The notes under the pieces are model-generated. The model saw nothing but the letters and a program-made list of their open reading frames with translations. It was not told the origin of the DNA and did no database searches. Positions 46,612 through 56,580 of a stretch of DNA of 64,000 nucleotides are shown piece by piece. The position numbers and the translations under genes were made by a program. Numbering within the stretch: the stretch's first letter is position 1; every line of letters begins with the position of its first letter. Origin of the DNA: Bacteroidota bacterium (GTDB lineage Bacteria > Bacteroidota > Bacteroidia > Chitinophagales > BACL12); NCBI GenBank assembly GCA_016718035.1, contig JADKEK010000005.1:62001-126000 (forward strand). The letters are read 5' to 3'.

Positions 46612-48803
46612 ATATGTAATAAACCCACTTCAAAAAGTGTATTTACCGGAGGGTTGTTCCAGAATAATTCAAAATCGGTTAAACCGGATAATGTATAATT
46701 TTCTTTTATTTGTGTCAAAGTAAATATGGCTTCACCATTTTCTTTCATGTGTTGTAACATGGCTGTTAACCAAATACCTTGTTCACGCGTTAATTTAATT
46801 TCCAACTCACCGGTTCTGGTCGAAAAAAGCAGCGCTGCCATTTGATGTGTAACACCTTTTTTTGTTTTTGTAAAAAAACTTGTTTGCGGCGCATTACCTA
46901 AAAATAGTATTTTATGATTTTCGTTGGCAATTAATGGGACGTTATTATTTAAAATTGATTCGATATAATTTGGAGGAATAGTAGTAGCCGGAAATTTTTC
47001 TTTAAACCAGGTATGAACAGGTTTGTCTAATCCCGCGCCTTCCATATAATTAAATAATGAAATTTTAAGGCCTTCACCAAATTTACTGTGGTCGGCTCCG
47101 GTTGGGTCGTTGTGCACTAAATCGTTATTGGCAAATGCGCCAATTTGATTATTTACTATGGTAACATGAAATTGTTCCGGATGTAATCCAACAGGACTAT
47201 GTGTAGTCATTGCAAATTGATGCCAGAAACCGGATTGTAAAACACCATTTTCAAAAAGCTGACGTACCATTTCCATGGAATCGATTGTTTCCTGTACAGT
47301 TTGTGTTGGGAAGCCATACATTAAATAGGCATGCACCATAATTCCGGCATCGGTAAAATTTTTATTTACACGCGCTACCTGTTCAACGGTTACGCCCTTT
47401 TGAATTAATTCGAGTAGTCTGTCTGAAGCTACTTCCAGACCACCACTTACACCAATACATCCACTTGCTTTCAGCAATAAACATAAGTCGCGGGTAAAAC
47501 TTTTTTCGAATCGGATATTGGTCCACCAGCTTACTACCAGTTTGCGTTTAATTATTTCTAAAGCCACAGCACGCATTAATGATGGCGGCGCAGCTTCATC
47601 CACAAAATGAAAACCCGTTTCACCGGTTTGTGCTATAATTTGTTCCATGCGGTCGCAAATAACAGCAGCGGTTAAGGGTTCATAAGCTTGAATATAATTT
47701 AATGAAATATCGCAAAAAGTACATTTACCCCAATAGCAACCGTGCGCCATGGTAAGTTTATTCCAGCGTCCGTTGCTCCACAAACTATGCATCGGATTTA
47801 TTACTTCAATAGCTGCAATATATTTATCCAATAATAAATCGCTATAATCGGGAGTGCCAGTTTCAAATTGTTTGTAATCAATACATTTACTGTTGTTGAT
47901 ATAAACCACTTTGTTATTTACTAAAGTAAATGTTCGTTTTAATTCCTCAATAGTAATTTTATTACGCACAAAATATACTAACTGTTCAATTGGTGCTTCA
48001 CCATCATCGAGTGTAATAAAATCGAAAAATTCGAATACACGAACATCGGCAACAGCGCGCAATTCTGTATTTGCAAAACCTCCCCCCAACACTGTTTTAA
48101 TTTGAGGGAAATGTTGTTTTACAAATTGCGCACAACGAAATCCTGCATACACATTACCAGGAAATGGAGCAGAAATAGCTAAAATTTTAGGATTGTGTTG
48201 AAGAATATGCTGATGAATAATTTCGAATAATATAGTATCAAAAAAAGTCGGCGGATTATGTAATTGCAGATATAATTCATCAAATGAATTGGCAGATCTT
48301 GCCAATCGTTCTGCATATCTGCTAAAACCAAAGTGCGGGTCTACAAAAGTTGATATGATATCAGCAATATCTTCGAGATACATGGTAGCCATGTATTTTG
48401 CTTTTTCGGTAACCCCCATATGTCCGAAAGCCCAGTCCAAATTATCATATTGCTGAAACCGCGGACCTTCCGGCAAAAAACCACCCGCGGCAATTCGATG
48501 AGCAAGGGTAGGTGCATTATTTTGCAAAAAGCGGATAACAGGCTCTATGGTTGCCACGTAGTCGTTACGCAATACTAGGCAGGACAAGACATCCGCATTA
48601 TCTGTATGATGTTGCTCAATGTTATCAAATATTTTGTTGAGGCCGTTTTTAGTAAACACCTTTAAAATAACCTCTATACCTAAATCGGCTTGAAAGGCGG
48701 TGATATTTTTGGTATTGAGAAATCCTTTTAAATATGCCGTAGCTGGATACGGTGTATTTAATTGCGTAAATGGTGGTGTAATTAATATTACTTCGGCGCT
48801 CAA
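46608..48803 (-). CDS. B12-binding-type radical SAM protein
   Basis: 731 residues. The N-terminal third (ILITPPFTQLNTPYPATAYL, then ADLGIEVILKVF) has the Rossmann-like cobalamin-binding layout, with KTVLGGGFANTEL at about residue 240. The radical SAM core begins at LTMAHGCYWGKCTFCDISLN near residue 355; its cysteines are spaced CX4CX2C rather than the usual CX3CX2C. GCIGVSGGLEVASDRLLELI and VHAYLMYGFPTQTVQE continue the TIM barrel. The substrate is unknown. Intact. Confidence 0.88.
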   Translation of the reverse strand: MSAEVILITPPFTQLNTPYPATAYLKGFLNTKNITAFQADLGIEVILKVFTKNGLNKIFDNIEQHHTDNADVLSCLVLRNDYVATIEPVIRFLQNNAPTLAHRIAAGGFLPEGPRFQQYDNLDWAFGHMGVTEKAKYMATMYLEDIADIISTFVDPHFGFSRYAERLARSANSFDELYLQLHNPPTFFDTILFEIIHQHILQHNPKILAISAPFPGNVYAGFRCAQFVKQHFPQIKTVLGGGFANTELRAVADVRVFEFFDFITLDDGEAPIEQLVYFVRNKITIEELKRTFTLVNNKVVYINNSKCIDYKQFETGTPDYSDLLLDKYIAAIEVINPMHSLWSNGRWNKLTMAHGCYWGKCTFCDISLNYIQAYEPLTAAVICDRMEQIIAQTGETGFHFVDEAAPPSLMRAVALEIIKRKLVVSWWTNIRFEKSFTRDLCLLLKASGCIGVSGGLEVASDRLLELIQKGVTVEQVARVNKNFTDAGIMVHAYLMYGFPTQTVQETIDSMEMVRQLFENGVLQSGFWHQFAMTTHSPVGLHPEQFHVTIVNNQIGAFANNDLVHNDPTGADHSKFGEGLKISLFNYMEGAGLDKPVHTWFKEKFPATTIPPNYIESILNNNVPLIANENHKILFLGNAPQTSFFTKTKKGVTHQMAALLFSTRTGELEIKLTREQGIWLTAMLQHMKENGEAIFTLTQIKENYTLSGLTDFELFWNNPPVNTLFEVGLLHI

Positions 48804-48831
48804 GAAAAGGATTTTGAGTAAAAATATGTGA

Positions 48832-49305
48832 TTATATCAATTGTTTCAGGTCTTTTTTAAAATCATATTGCAAATCTTCGTGCATGGTGCTTAGGGCCTT
48901 ATTGATTTTTTTAATTTGAGCATCATATAAATTCACCATTGCGGCGCTGGTATGATATGGAATTCCCGATTCTTTTAATGACTTGCAAAAAAATATTAAA
49001 AGCTCTACCTGAGTAGCAGTATTACCGGAATACCGAATATGTTTATTGATATTGCGCAAAATTTTGCGGATACTTTTTTTAGCAAAATAAAGATTGCTAT
49101 CATTTATCGTTTCGAAGAACGCAATTGTTTCGTCTTTAATTCCGTCAATAAAAGCCTGTTCATTTGTTGATTCAAAAAGCAGATAGGTGAGTAATTCTTT
49201 ATTCTCCTTTTTATATCTGGCCATTCGGATACATAGTTCTGTCAAATGCTGAGGGTCGAGCAGCTGCAGTTCTTTTTTAATATCAGATAAGGATGCCGGT
49301 TTCAT
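48832..49305 (-). CDS. DUF6155 family protein
   Basis: The start MKPASLSDIKKELQLLDPQH at 49305 is preferred over an ATG 24 bp upstream because it matches the family start as I recall it. 157 residues, all helical: LTELCIRMARYKKENKELLT, YLLFESTNEQAF and RKILRNINKHIRYSGN. No function is established. It lies 28 bp upstream of the radical SAM gene on the same strand. Confidence 0.75.
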   Translation of the reverse strand: MKPASLSDIKKELQLLDPQHLTELCIRMARYKKENKELLTYLLFESTNEQAFIDGIKDETIAFFETINDSNLYFAKKSIRKILRNINKHIRYSGNTATQVELLIFFCKSLKESGIPYHTSAAMVNLYDAQIKKINKALSTMHEDLQYDFKKDLKQLI

Positions 49306-49467
49306 TATACAAAGGTAATGCTTTGGCAACAGGCGATTTTGTTGATTTTGTTGGAGTGGCTAAAAATCCCTTATCTTTAATCTATTGATATTATTGCTCA
49401 CCTTATAGATATCATAACCGCTTTAGGGGTTTTATCAAGCACTAAATGAATGGATAATGAATAATAA

Positions 49468-50019
49468 TTGATTGCTGACGAGGATGTAATCCTCCACACA
49501 CAAGAATGGATAAAGCAGGTAGTAATTGGCTGTCACTTTTGTCCGTTTGCCGCTGCGCCTGTGCGTAATAATGCTGTGCGTTATGTTGTAATGGCAAATG
49601 CCGAAACAGAAAAGTTATTGCAACTTATTTTAGATGAATGCACCTATTTAGACGAGCATGAATTAACATCAACAAGTTTTATTATTGTTCCTGAATCATT
49701 AACAGACTTCCGCGCTTACCTCGATTTTTTGGGAATGGCAGAAGATATTATGAAAAACAGTGGTTATGAAGGCGTTTATCAGGTAGCGGGATTTCATCCT
49801 AATTATTTATTTGCAGGAAGTGATGAAAATGATGCAGCAAACTATACCAACAGGTCTGTATACCCTATGTTTCATTTAATTAGAGAAGCCGAAATTGATA
49901 TTGCATTAGAAAATTATAGGGAACCCATGTCGATACCGGAAAGGAATATCGATTTTGCACGAAAAAAGGGGCTGACCTATATGAAAATGTTGCGTGATAG
50001 TGTAATGCACACAAAATAG
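49468..50019 (+). CDS. DUF1415 family protein
   Basis: 183 residues from a TTG start. The signature is TQEWIKQVVIGCHFCPFAAA near the N-terminus, then TSFIIVPESLTDFRAYLDFL, YQVAGFHPNYLFAGSDENDA and YTNRSVYPMFHLIREAEI. This matches DUF1415. The function is unknown. The conserved CHFCPF pair could bind a metal or be redox-active, which is inference. Convergent with the cvfB gene. Confidence 0.88.
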   Translation: MIADEDVILHTQEWIKQVVIGCHFCPFAAAPVRNNAVRYVVMANAETEKLLQLILDECTYLDEHELTSTSFIIVPESLTDFRAYLDFLGMAEDIMKNSGYEGVYQVAGFHPNYLFAGSDENDAANYTNRSVYPMFHLIREAEIDIALENYREPMSIPERNIDFARKKGLTYMKMLRDSVMHTK

Positions 50020-50037
50020 GAATAAAAAAAGTATTGA

Positions 50038-50862
50038 TTAAATTTTGTGAATACCTTCTTCGCTCAAACGAATGATGCGCTGTTTGTACAATGCGCCGAC
50101 AGCCTTTTTAAATGTTTTTTTACTCATGGCAAAGTAGGCATAAATATCTTCAGCTTCGCTTTTGTCGTGAAATGGTAAAAAGCCTTCGTTTTCGTCTAAG
50201 AGTCGCAAAATTTTCCCCAACTCATCTTCAACACGCTGATAGCCGTGTTTTCCTTCTGCCACATCTAATTTATTTTCGGGTAAAATACGTTTAATGTGAC
50301 CGGTAAATACGTCGCCTGGTTTTACATGACGGAATACATCGCTGTAATGTAATAAACCAAGATGTTTATTATTTATTGCAACATTATATCCTAAATCAGT
50401 TTCACGAATAATGGTGATTGCAACTTGTTCTTTTTCAACTACAGTTAATTCCGCATTGTCGAGCCACGATTCAATTAATTCGGTTGCAGCAAGTCTGCCA
50501 TCATAATCGAGAATTAACTTCACCACTTTGATATCACCCGGTTCGGCAATATTTCTGATTTGACTTTTGTGTAAAAAAACATCTTTCGGAATTCCCAATT
50601 GCAAATAGGCGCCATTAGGTGTAACATTAATTACTTCCAAAGCAACAATATCATCTAAAACCCCTTTGGGCTCCATTGTAGTGGCCATAATAGCACCATC
50701 GCCATCATTATAAATAAATACTTCAACTTCGTCGTCGGTTCTTAATCCTGCCGGCACCTGCTTTCTGGGCAATAATACCCCTTCTGCACCATCGTCCAGA
50801 AAAACACCTTCCGGGGCAAATCGAATTGCTTTTAAACGTTGTTTTTTACCTATCAATAACAT
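50038..50862 (-). CDS. cvfB: CvfB-like S1-type RNA-binding protein
   Basis: 274 residues with three S1-like barrels and a C-terminal winged helix. Family segments: RFAPEGVFLDDGAEGVLLPR, VINVTPNGAYLQLGIPKDVF, LGYNVAINNKHLGLLHYSDV and the end SKKTFKKAVGALYKQRIIRL. Related proteins (YitL, CvfB) affect gene expression through RNA binding. Intact, single gene. Confidence 0.9.
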   Translation of the reverse strand: MLLIGKKQRLKAIRFAPEGVFLDDGAEGVLLPRKQVPAGLRTDDEVEVFIYNDGDGAIMATTMEPKGVLDDIVALEVINVTPNGAYLQLGIPKDVFLHKSQIRNIAEPGDIKVVKLILDYDGRLAATELIESWLDNAELTVVEKEQVAITIIRETDLGYNVAINNKHLGLLHYSDVFRHVKPGDVFTGHIKRILPENKLDVAEGKHGYQRVEDELGKILRLLDENEGFLPFHDKSEAEDIYAYFAMSKKTFKKAVGALYKQRIIRLSEEGIHKI

Positions 50863-50942
50863 GTAATAGCGGTTATTCCGGTATAAAAGTAACTTAAAAA
50901 AACGGGGTAATAGTCATTAACACAATTGAATCAAAAAGTGGC

Positions 50943-50950
50943 TACCTTTG
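50943..50950 (+). promoter_or_regulatory. -7 box of the DUF3817 gene
   Basis: TACCTTTG fits TAnnTTTG and lies 26 bp before the chosen ATG at 50977. Confidence 0.5.
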
Positions 50951-50976
50951 TAGCGGCTAAAAAGAAAAGCAACAAG

Positions 50977-51288
50977 ATGGAAAACAAGTGGTATACAACA
51001 GAAATTGGCAGATTTAGAACAGTCGCCATATTTGAAGGCGTTTCGTTTTTATTATTATTATTTATTGCCATGCCCTTAAAATATGCAGCAGATATTCCGC
51101 AGGCTGTTGATATCATGGGGTGGATTCACGGCGGGCTTTTTATTTTATATATGTTTACCGGACTTAATGTAAAAATGGTACATGATTGGCCTTTTAAAAA
51201 AACATTATTGGCAGTAGTGGCATCGATAATTCCGTTTGGTCCGTTTATTTTAGATAAAAAAATTCTTCAAAAAGAAATTGCAAAATAA
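50977..51288 (+). CDS. DUF3817 membrane protein
   Basis: The start MENKWYTTEIGRFRTVAIFE at 50977 follows the -7 box; an earlier start at 50926 would lie upstream of it. 103 residues with three TM segments (FEGVSFLLLLFIAMPLKY, IHGGLFILYMFTGLNV, LLAVVASIIPFGPFIL), the DUF3817 layout. The function is unknown. It is followed 3 bp later by a secreted protein gene, so the two form an operon. Confidence 0.88.
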   Translation: MENKWYTTEIGRFRTVAIFEGVSFLLLLFIAMPLKYAADIPQAVDIMGWIHGGLFILYMFTGLNVKMVHDWPFKKTLLAVVASIIPFGPFILDKKILQKEIAK

Positions 51289-51291
51289 CGC

Positions 51292-52212
51292 ATGAAAAAA
51301 ATTCTGTTAATATTATTTGTGAGCATTAATTTTTATGTTCACGCTCAGGTTGACAGCCTTTTCCAGGTTCCGGGTACGCATTGTAGTATGTTACCTCCGA
51401 AAGGATTTGATAAAGCAGAAACATTTTCCGGTTTTCAGCAACCAAATACGGGTTCGTCGATAATGATTACTGAATTACCTACTAATTATATGGTAATTGT
51501 AAATTCTTTTACTGCAGAATCATTAGCAAAGGCTGGCTTATTATTAATGAGCAGTGATACTTTAATATTTAACGGGATGACTGCCTATACCTATTACATT
51601 AAACAAAAAGCCAACGAGGTAACATTTAATAAACAAGTTTTCATTTTTGGGAATAATCAACTAGCGGTTATGGTAAATGGCATGTATCCTGAAAAAGAAA
51701 CTGCTGTGGGCGAAATAATTTTATCATCGATGAAAAGTGTTATTTATAACGAAACAACCGCTGAAAATGGCAAGGAGGCGGTTAAATTTGCGTTGGATCC
51801 CACAGGAACATCCATGATTTATTCTGGATATCTTTCTGGTGCATTAATGTATTCGCAAGATGGAAAAATGCCCACCCAGAGCGCTGATAAAGCTGTGTTT
51901 ACTGTTGGAAGTTCATTTTCTAGTGTTGCTATTGACGATACAAAAGCCTATACTGAAAGTCGTATTAAAAGTTTACCATATGCGGAAAAGACAGTAATTA
52001 AAACAATTACTCCGGTAACTATTTATAATATTAACGGATACGAAATTGTTGCAGAAGGAAGCGATAAAGAAAACCAGCAACAACTTATTTATTTTGTTAT
52101 GTTATATCCAGATAATACGTCTTATTATATCATGCTTGGAATGACAAACGCAAAATATGAAAGCTATTTATCCGATTTTAGAAAATTGGCCCAAACTTTT
52201 ATGCTTAAGTAA
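51292..52212 (+). CDS. Secreted hypothetical protein with two similar halves
   Basis: 306 residues with a signal peptide ending NFYVHAQ. I do not recognise the family. The halves look alike: PGTHCSMLPPKGFDKAETFS with AYTYYIKQKANEVTFNKQVF, then DPTGTSMIYSGYLSGALMY with GYEIVAEGSDKENQQQLIYF. The pattern of strands followed by a long helix recalls PsbP/Mog1-like folds. It is predicted to be periplasmic. It is cotranscribed with the DUF3817 gene. Confidence 0.6.
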   Translation: MKKILLILFVSINFYVHAQVDSLFQVPGTHCSMLPPKGFDKAETFSGFQQPNTGSSIMITELPTNYMVIVNSFTAESLAKAGLLLMSSDTLIFNGMTAYTYYIKQKANEVTFNKQVFIFGNNQLAVMVNGMYPEKETAVGEIILSSMKSVIYNETTAENGKEAVKFALDPTGTSMIYSGYLSGALMYSQDGKMPTQSADKAVFTVGSSFSSVAIDDTKAYTESRIKSLPYAEKTVIKTITPVTIYNINGYEIVAEGSDKENQQQLIYFVMLYPDNTSYYIMLGMTNAKYESYLSDFRKLAQTFMLK

Positions 52213-52268
52213 CCCTAAGTTGTTGAATTAGCGAAAAAATTTTACATTTATGGGAAATAAACACATAA

Positions 52269-53114
52269 ATGGGATTTCTTGACCGCCTCTCCAATGGCTG
52301 GAAACTGTCGATGAGCAGTTTTGCCGTTATCAAAAAACATAAACAATTGTTAATATTTCCGGTATTGTCCGGTGCATCATTGTTATTATTGTTTGCATCT
52401 TATCTTGCTATTTTATTACTTCCAAATGATGGCAATTTTTCAGCCGTTATAGCAGAAAGAGATATCGTAACTTATATCGGGCTTTTTGTATTTTATTTAA
52501 TCAATTATTTTATTGTTGTATTTTTTAATATGGGATTGATACACTGTGCTCGCATTTATTTTCAGGGTGGTGTACCAAAAGTATCGGATGGTATAAACTT
52601 TAGTTTAAGTCGTGTTGGCGATATTTTAGCCTGGTCGGCGATGGCTGCAACCGTTGGTTTAATTTTCCGTTTATTGGAAGAAAACCTGGGAAAAATAGGA
52701 CAAATTATAGCGGCTTTTGCTGGTGTGGCATGGTCAATTACTACATTTTTCGTAGTACCGGTTTTAGCTTATGAAAACCTCACTCCTATTGCTGCATTTA
52801 AAAGATCAGCACAAATAATGAAAGAAAAATGGGGAGAGTCATTAGGCTCTTCATTTAGTTTTGGTATTGTGCAAATTTTAGGCATTCTGCTCATCGGCTT
52901 GCCTTTATTTTTTCTTGGCTCTTTAATTGGTTTAATTCCTTCAATTGTTTTAGCCGGAATAGGAGTTTTATTTGTAATTGCAGTTACATCTGCAGGACAA
53001 ACCATTTTTATAAGTGCCGTTTATCATCGCATTAATGATAATGATGTTCAAGATTTTGATGGCGATTTATTAGATAGCGCTTTTATTCACAAGGAAAAAA
53101 AGGGATTATTTTAA
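52269..53114 (+). CDS. DUF6159 membrane protein
   Basis: 281 residues. The start MGFLDRLSNGWKLSMSSFAV is a family mark. About six TM segments follow, for example LLIFPVLSGASLLLLFASYL, YIGLFVFYLINYFIVVFFNM and SLIGLIPSIVLAGIGVLFVI. VVPVLAYENLTPIAAFKRSA, then KEKWGES, is the conserved cytoplasmic loop. No function is established. The next gene begins 1 bp after its stop. Confidence 0.85.
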   Translation: MGFLDRLSNGWKLSMSSFAVIKKHKQLLIFPVLSGASLLLLFASYLAILLLPNDGNFSAVIAERDIVTYIGLFVFYLINYFIVVFFNMGLIHCARIYFQGGVPKVSDGINFSLSRVGDILAWSAMAATVGLIFRLLEENLGKIGQIIAAFAGVAWSITTFFVVPVLAYENLTPIAAFKRSAQIMKEKWGESLGSSFSFGIVQILGILLIGLPLFFLGSLIGLIPSIVLAGIGVLFVIAVTSAGQTIFISAVYHRINDNDVQDFDGDLLDSAFIHKEKKGLF

Positions 53115-53115
53115 T

Positions 53116-53535
53116 ATGTTTCCGCAACGACTATCTCTGCTCACCATTGGTGTTCGCAATCTTGATTTGATGAAAAATTTTTATTTGAATCAATTTGGCT
53201 GGACACTGATGTTGGAGCAGGGAGATATCGTGTTTTTTAAACTCAATGGGTTTATTTTAAGCCTGTATCCATCCTCTGAACTAGCCAAGGATATTGGCAT
53301 TGAAGCAGAGACGGGAAATTTTAAACAAATTACAACAGCTTTGTTGTTGCCTTCAATTGAAGACGTAAATGCTTTATTTGTGGAACTCAGTGCTAAAAAT
53401 GTAACCGTAATTAAATCACCCGAGAAAGCTTTTTGGGGAGGATATAGTGGTTATGTTGCAGACCCCGAAAACAATTATTGGGAAATTGCTTTTAATCCGT
53501 TTATTGAAATGGATGAAGCGGGTAATATTCAATAA
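53116..53535 (+). CDS. VOC family protein (glyoxalase-like fold)
   Basis: 139 residues with the paired beta-alpha-beta-beta-beta units of the VOC fold: LSLLTIGVRNLDLMKNFYLN and GYSGYVADPENNYWEIAFNP. The metal-site positions look incomplete (no clear N-terminal His; Glu in the final strand is kept), so substrate and metal are uncertain. It is cotranscribed with the DUF6159 gene. Confidence 0.87.
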   Translation: MFPQRLSLLTIGVRNLDLMKNFYLNQFGWTLMLEQGDIVFFKLNGFILSLYPSSELAKDIGIEAETGNFKQITTALLLPSIEDVNALFVELSAKNVTVIKSPEKAFWGGYSGYVADPENNYWEIAFNPFIEMDEAGNIQ

Positions 53536-53709
53536 ATGTTTTTCCTGTTAATTTCAATAATAATTAACTGCTACTTTATTTAGTTTTTAAAATCTTAATG
53601 CCGGCGCTAATGTGCATGATGTGATTTAAAAACGCGTTTGCTTACTTAAAATATAAAATCCAGGTCCGTTTTGAGATGAGTTCTAACAACATCATTGTAT
53701 TTTTACTGT
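53536..53709. other. Intergenic region before the GH13 gene
   Basis: 174 bp, AT-rich, with no open frame or clear promoter motif. Confidence 0.4.
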
Positions 53710-56517
53710 ATGTTCAGACGATATACTCATTTAGCAGGCTTATTGTTAATTGCACAATTAGCTAGCACTCAGGTAGTTACAACTATTCCGGTATTCCCAA
53801 CAGCCGATGTGCCGGTTACTATTATATTTGATGCTACACAAGGAAACGGGGCATTAGCCGATGTTCCGGGTCCAATTTATGCGCATACAGGGCTTATTAC
53901 CACCGAAAGCGATTCTCCAACCGACTGGCAATATACGCAGGGTGTATGGGGAACACCCGACCCGGAGGTGCTAATGACTGAAATAGGTGATAATTTATAT
54001 CAAATTGAGTATACCAGTATTTTGGACTTTTATGGCGCAACTGAAGATGATACCATTTTGCAAATGGCATTTGTTTTTAGAACAGCATCCGGTGATGTTG
54101 TAGGCAGAGATACAGATGGCTCGGATATTTTTGTTGATGTTTATGAAGATGGACTTAATGTTGCTATAACAGCACCAACTACAGACCCGTTGATTGTTGA
54201 TTTGGGAGATAATATTCACGTGTCTGCTGCGGCTGTATTTTCAGATAGTATGTATTTGTATGTAAATGGTGCAGTAGTTGTAGCAACAGATTTAACCAGT
54301 ATTGAATATGATATTACAGCTGCAAGTTTTGGATTAGGAGAAATTCGTGTTGTTGCAAAAGGCGATGGTGATATTAAAGCAGATTCAACTTATTATTATG
54401 TAATTGGTGACCCGGTAATTGCAGATGTTCCTGCAGGCTTACATCAGGGTATTAATTATATTGACGACAATACGGTAACGCTCGTATTATATGCACCATT
54501 TAAATCGTACATTTTTGCCGTTGGCGAACATAGTAACTGGATGTTACAAGAATCTAGTTTTATGAATCTTGATTCTGATGGTGCAACATGGTGGGTTACA
54601 TTAAGCGGATTAGAAGCGGGCAAAGAATATCCCTACCAATATTTTATTGATGGCAATTTATGGGTAGCAGATCCACTCGCAGAAAAGGTATTAGACCCAT
54701 GGAATGATAGTTATATACCGGAAGTTACTTATCCGGGACTAATTGAATATCCAACTGGAAATGCTTCTGGCATTGTGAGTGTTTTTCAAACAGCACAACC
54801 GGCGTATACCTGGACAATTCCTGAATTTACACCACCGGCAGTAGAAGATTTAGTGGTATATGAATTGTTGGTTCGCGATTTTTTGGCGGCAAGAAATTAT
54901 CAAACATTACTAGATACATTATCCTATTTAAAAGCATTAGGTATTAATGCGATTGAATTTATGCCAGTAATGGAATTTGAAGGGAATGAAAGCTGGGGAT
55001 ATAATCCAAGTTTTTTTATTGCCTTAGATAAATATTATGGCACGCGTGAAGCATTTAAAATTTTTATTGACTCTTGTCATGCAAATGGCATTGCAGTTAT
55101 TTTGGATATTGCTATGAATCATGCATTTGGTCAAAGTCCTTTAGCACAGATGTGGTGGGATCCGCTGGCAAATGCACCGGCTGCAAATTCGCCTTATTTT
55201 AATACAGTGCCAAAACACGATTATAATGTTGGATATGATTTTAATCACGAAAGTGAAGCGACCAGAAATATGCGCAATATTATTTTTTCTTATTGGTTAC
55301 AGGAATTTAATGTAGATGGATACCGATTTGATTTATCGAAAGGGTATACTCAAACAAATACCTTAGGCGATGTTGGTTTATGGGGACAATATGATGCAAC
55401 GCGTATTGCAATTTGGAAAGATATTGCAGATGTTCTATATACGGTTGAGGAGGATGCCATATTAATTCTTGAACATTTTGCCGTAAATACCGAAGAAGAA
55501 GAATTGAGTGATTATGGATTTTTATTGTGGGGTAATTCAAATTATAATTATGCCCAGGGCACAATGGGTTATACCGGTTCAGATATTAACTGGATGAGTT
55601 ATGTTGCTCGTGGCTGGAGCGATCCACACGTAATGGGATATATGGAAAGTCATGACGAAGAGCGATTAATGTATAAAAATATTTCTTTTGGTAATAGCGG
55701 CAATCCTGATTATAATGTAAAATATTTGCCCGTTGCTTTATCCAGGATGGAACTTGCCGGCGCATTTTTCTTTACAATTCCCGGTCCTAAAATGATTTGG
55801 CAATTTGGAGAACTCGGTTATGATATCAGTATAGATTATGGGTGCAGAGTTTGTAATAAACCGGTTTTATGGAATTATTACGACATTGCCAGTCGTTTGC
55901 GCATTAACCAAGTGTGGAGTGAACTGATAAAATTAAAAACAACCTATCCTGCCTTTAGCTCAACCAGCTTTATATTAAACGTTGGTGGCTCAGGAAAACG
56001 CATCAATTTGAATAATGATGAAATGAATGTTACAGTTATTGGGAATTTTGATGTGTATAATGCAAGTGTTAATCCTAATTTTCAGCATACCGGATTTTGG
56101 TATGAATATTTTTCAGGAGACACAATTAATGTGTCGAACATTAGCCAAACTATTAATTTATTACCGGGAGAATATCGTTTGTACACAGATGTAAAATTGA
56201 ACACGCCTGACATTATCATCAGCATTGAAGAATTAGCATCTGCTATGCAACATGAATTGTTGGTTTCGCCAAACCCTTCAGGTAATTTATTTAATTTATC
56301 TGCTGATTTAGCAACAAGCGGAGAAGTTGCAATTTCAATTTATAATTTGAAAGGCGAATTAGTATTTGAAGATGCCGTAATTTCAAATGCCGGTGCATTT
56401 AATTACACCTGGTCAGGAAATACTACAGACGGAAGTGCAATACCAACTGGCACTTATTTATGCAAAATGCAAACATCTGCAGGTGTTTATTTAGCTAAGC
56501 TGATGAAAGTGCAATAA
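53710..56517 (+). CDS. Secreted GH13 alpha-amylase-type protein with a T9SS sorting domain
   Basis: The start is MFRRYTHLAGLLLIAQLAST at 53710. 935 residues: signal peptide, beta-rich N-terminal domains, a CBM48-like domain (VTLVLYAPFKSYIFAVGEHS), then the GH13 barrel from about residue 385. GINAIEFMPVMEFEGNESWG, VDGYRFDLSKGYTQ (nucleophile Asp near 540), AILILEHF (acid/base Glu near 587) and MESHDEERLMY (third Asp near 648) give a complete catalytic set. The C-terminus (LLVSPNPSGNLFNLSAD, TGTYLCKMQTSAG) is a type A sorting domain. It probably degrades alpha-glucans outside the cell. Confidence 0.92.
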   Translation: MFRRYTHLAGLLLIAQLASTQVVTTIPVFPTADVPVTIIFDATQGNGALADVPGPIYAHTGLITTESDSPTDWQYTQGVWGTPDPEVLMTEIGDNLYQIEYTSILDFYGATEDDTILQMAFVFRTASGDVVGRDTDGSDIFVDVYEDGLNVAITAPTTDPLIVDLGDNIHVSAAAVFSDSMYLYVNGAVVVATDLTSIEYDITAASFGLGEIRVVAKGDGDIKADSTYYYVIGDPVIADVPAGLHQGINYIDDNTVTLVLYAPFKSYIFAVGEHSNWMLQESSFMNLDSDGATWWVTLSGLEAGKEYPYQYFIDGNLWVADPLAEKVLDPWNDSYIPEVTYPGLIEYPTGNASGIVSVFQTAQPAYTWTIPEFTPPAVEDLVVYELLVRDFLAARNYQTLLDTLSYLKALGINAIEFMPVMEFEGNESWGYNPSFFIALDKYYGTREAFKIFIDSCHANGIAVILDIAMNHAFGQSPLAQMWWDPLANAPAANSPYFNTVPKHDYNVGYDFNHESEATRNMRNIIFSYWLQEFNVDGYRFDLSKGYTQTNTLGDVGLWGQYDATRIAIWKDIADVLYTVEEDAILILEHFAVNTEEEELSDYGFLLWGNSNYNYAQGTMGYTGSDINWMSYVARGWSDPHVMGYMESHDEERLMYKNISFGNSGNPDYNVKYLPVALSRMELAGAFFFTIPGPKMIWQFGELGYDISIDYGCRVCNKPVLWNYYDIASRLRINQVWSELIKLKTTYPAFSSTSFILNVGGSGKRINLNNDEMNVTVIGNFDVYNASVNPNFQHTGFWYEYFSGDTINVSNISQTINLLPGEYRLYTDVKLNTPDIIISIEELASAMQHELLVSPNPSGNLFNLSADLATSGEVAISIYNLKGELVFEDAVISNAGAFNYTWSGNTTDGSAIPTGTYLCKMQTSAGVYLAKLMKVQ

Positions 56518-56541
56518 CAATTTATTAATTTATAATTGAGG

Positions 56542-56580
56542 CCTGTTTTCAAACTGATTATCTTTTGAAAACAGGTTTTT
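56542..56580. terminator. Bidirectional terminator between the convergent GH13 and DUF5686 genes
   Basis: CCTGTTTTCAAA (56542-56553) pairs with TTTGAAAACAGG (56564-56575), followed by T6 on the + strand. The opposite strand also has an A/T-rich tail, so both genes may use it. Confidence 0.85.
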
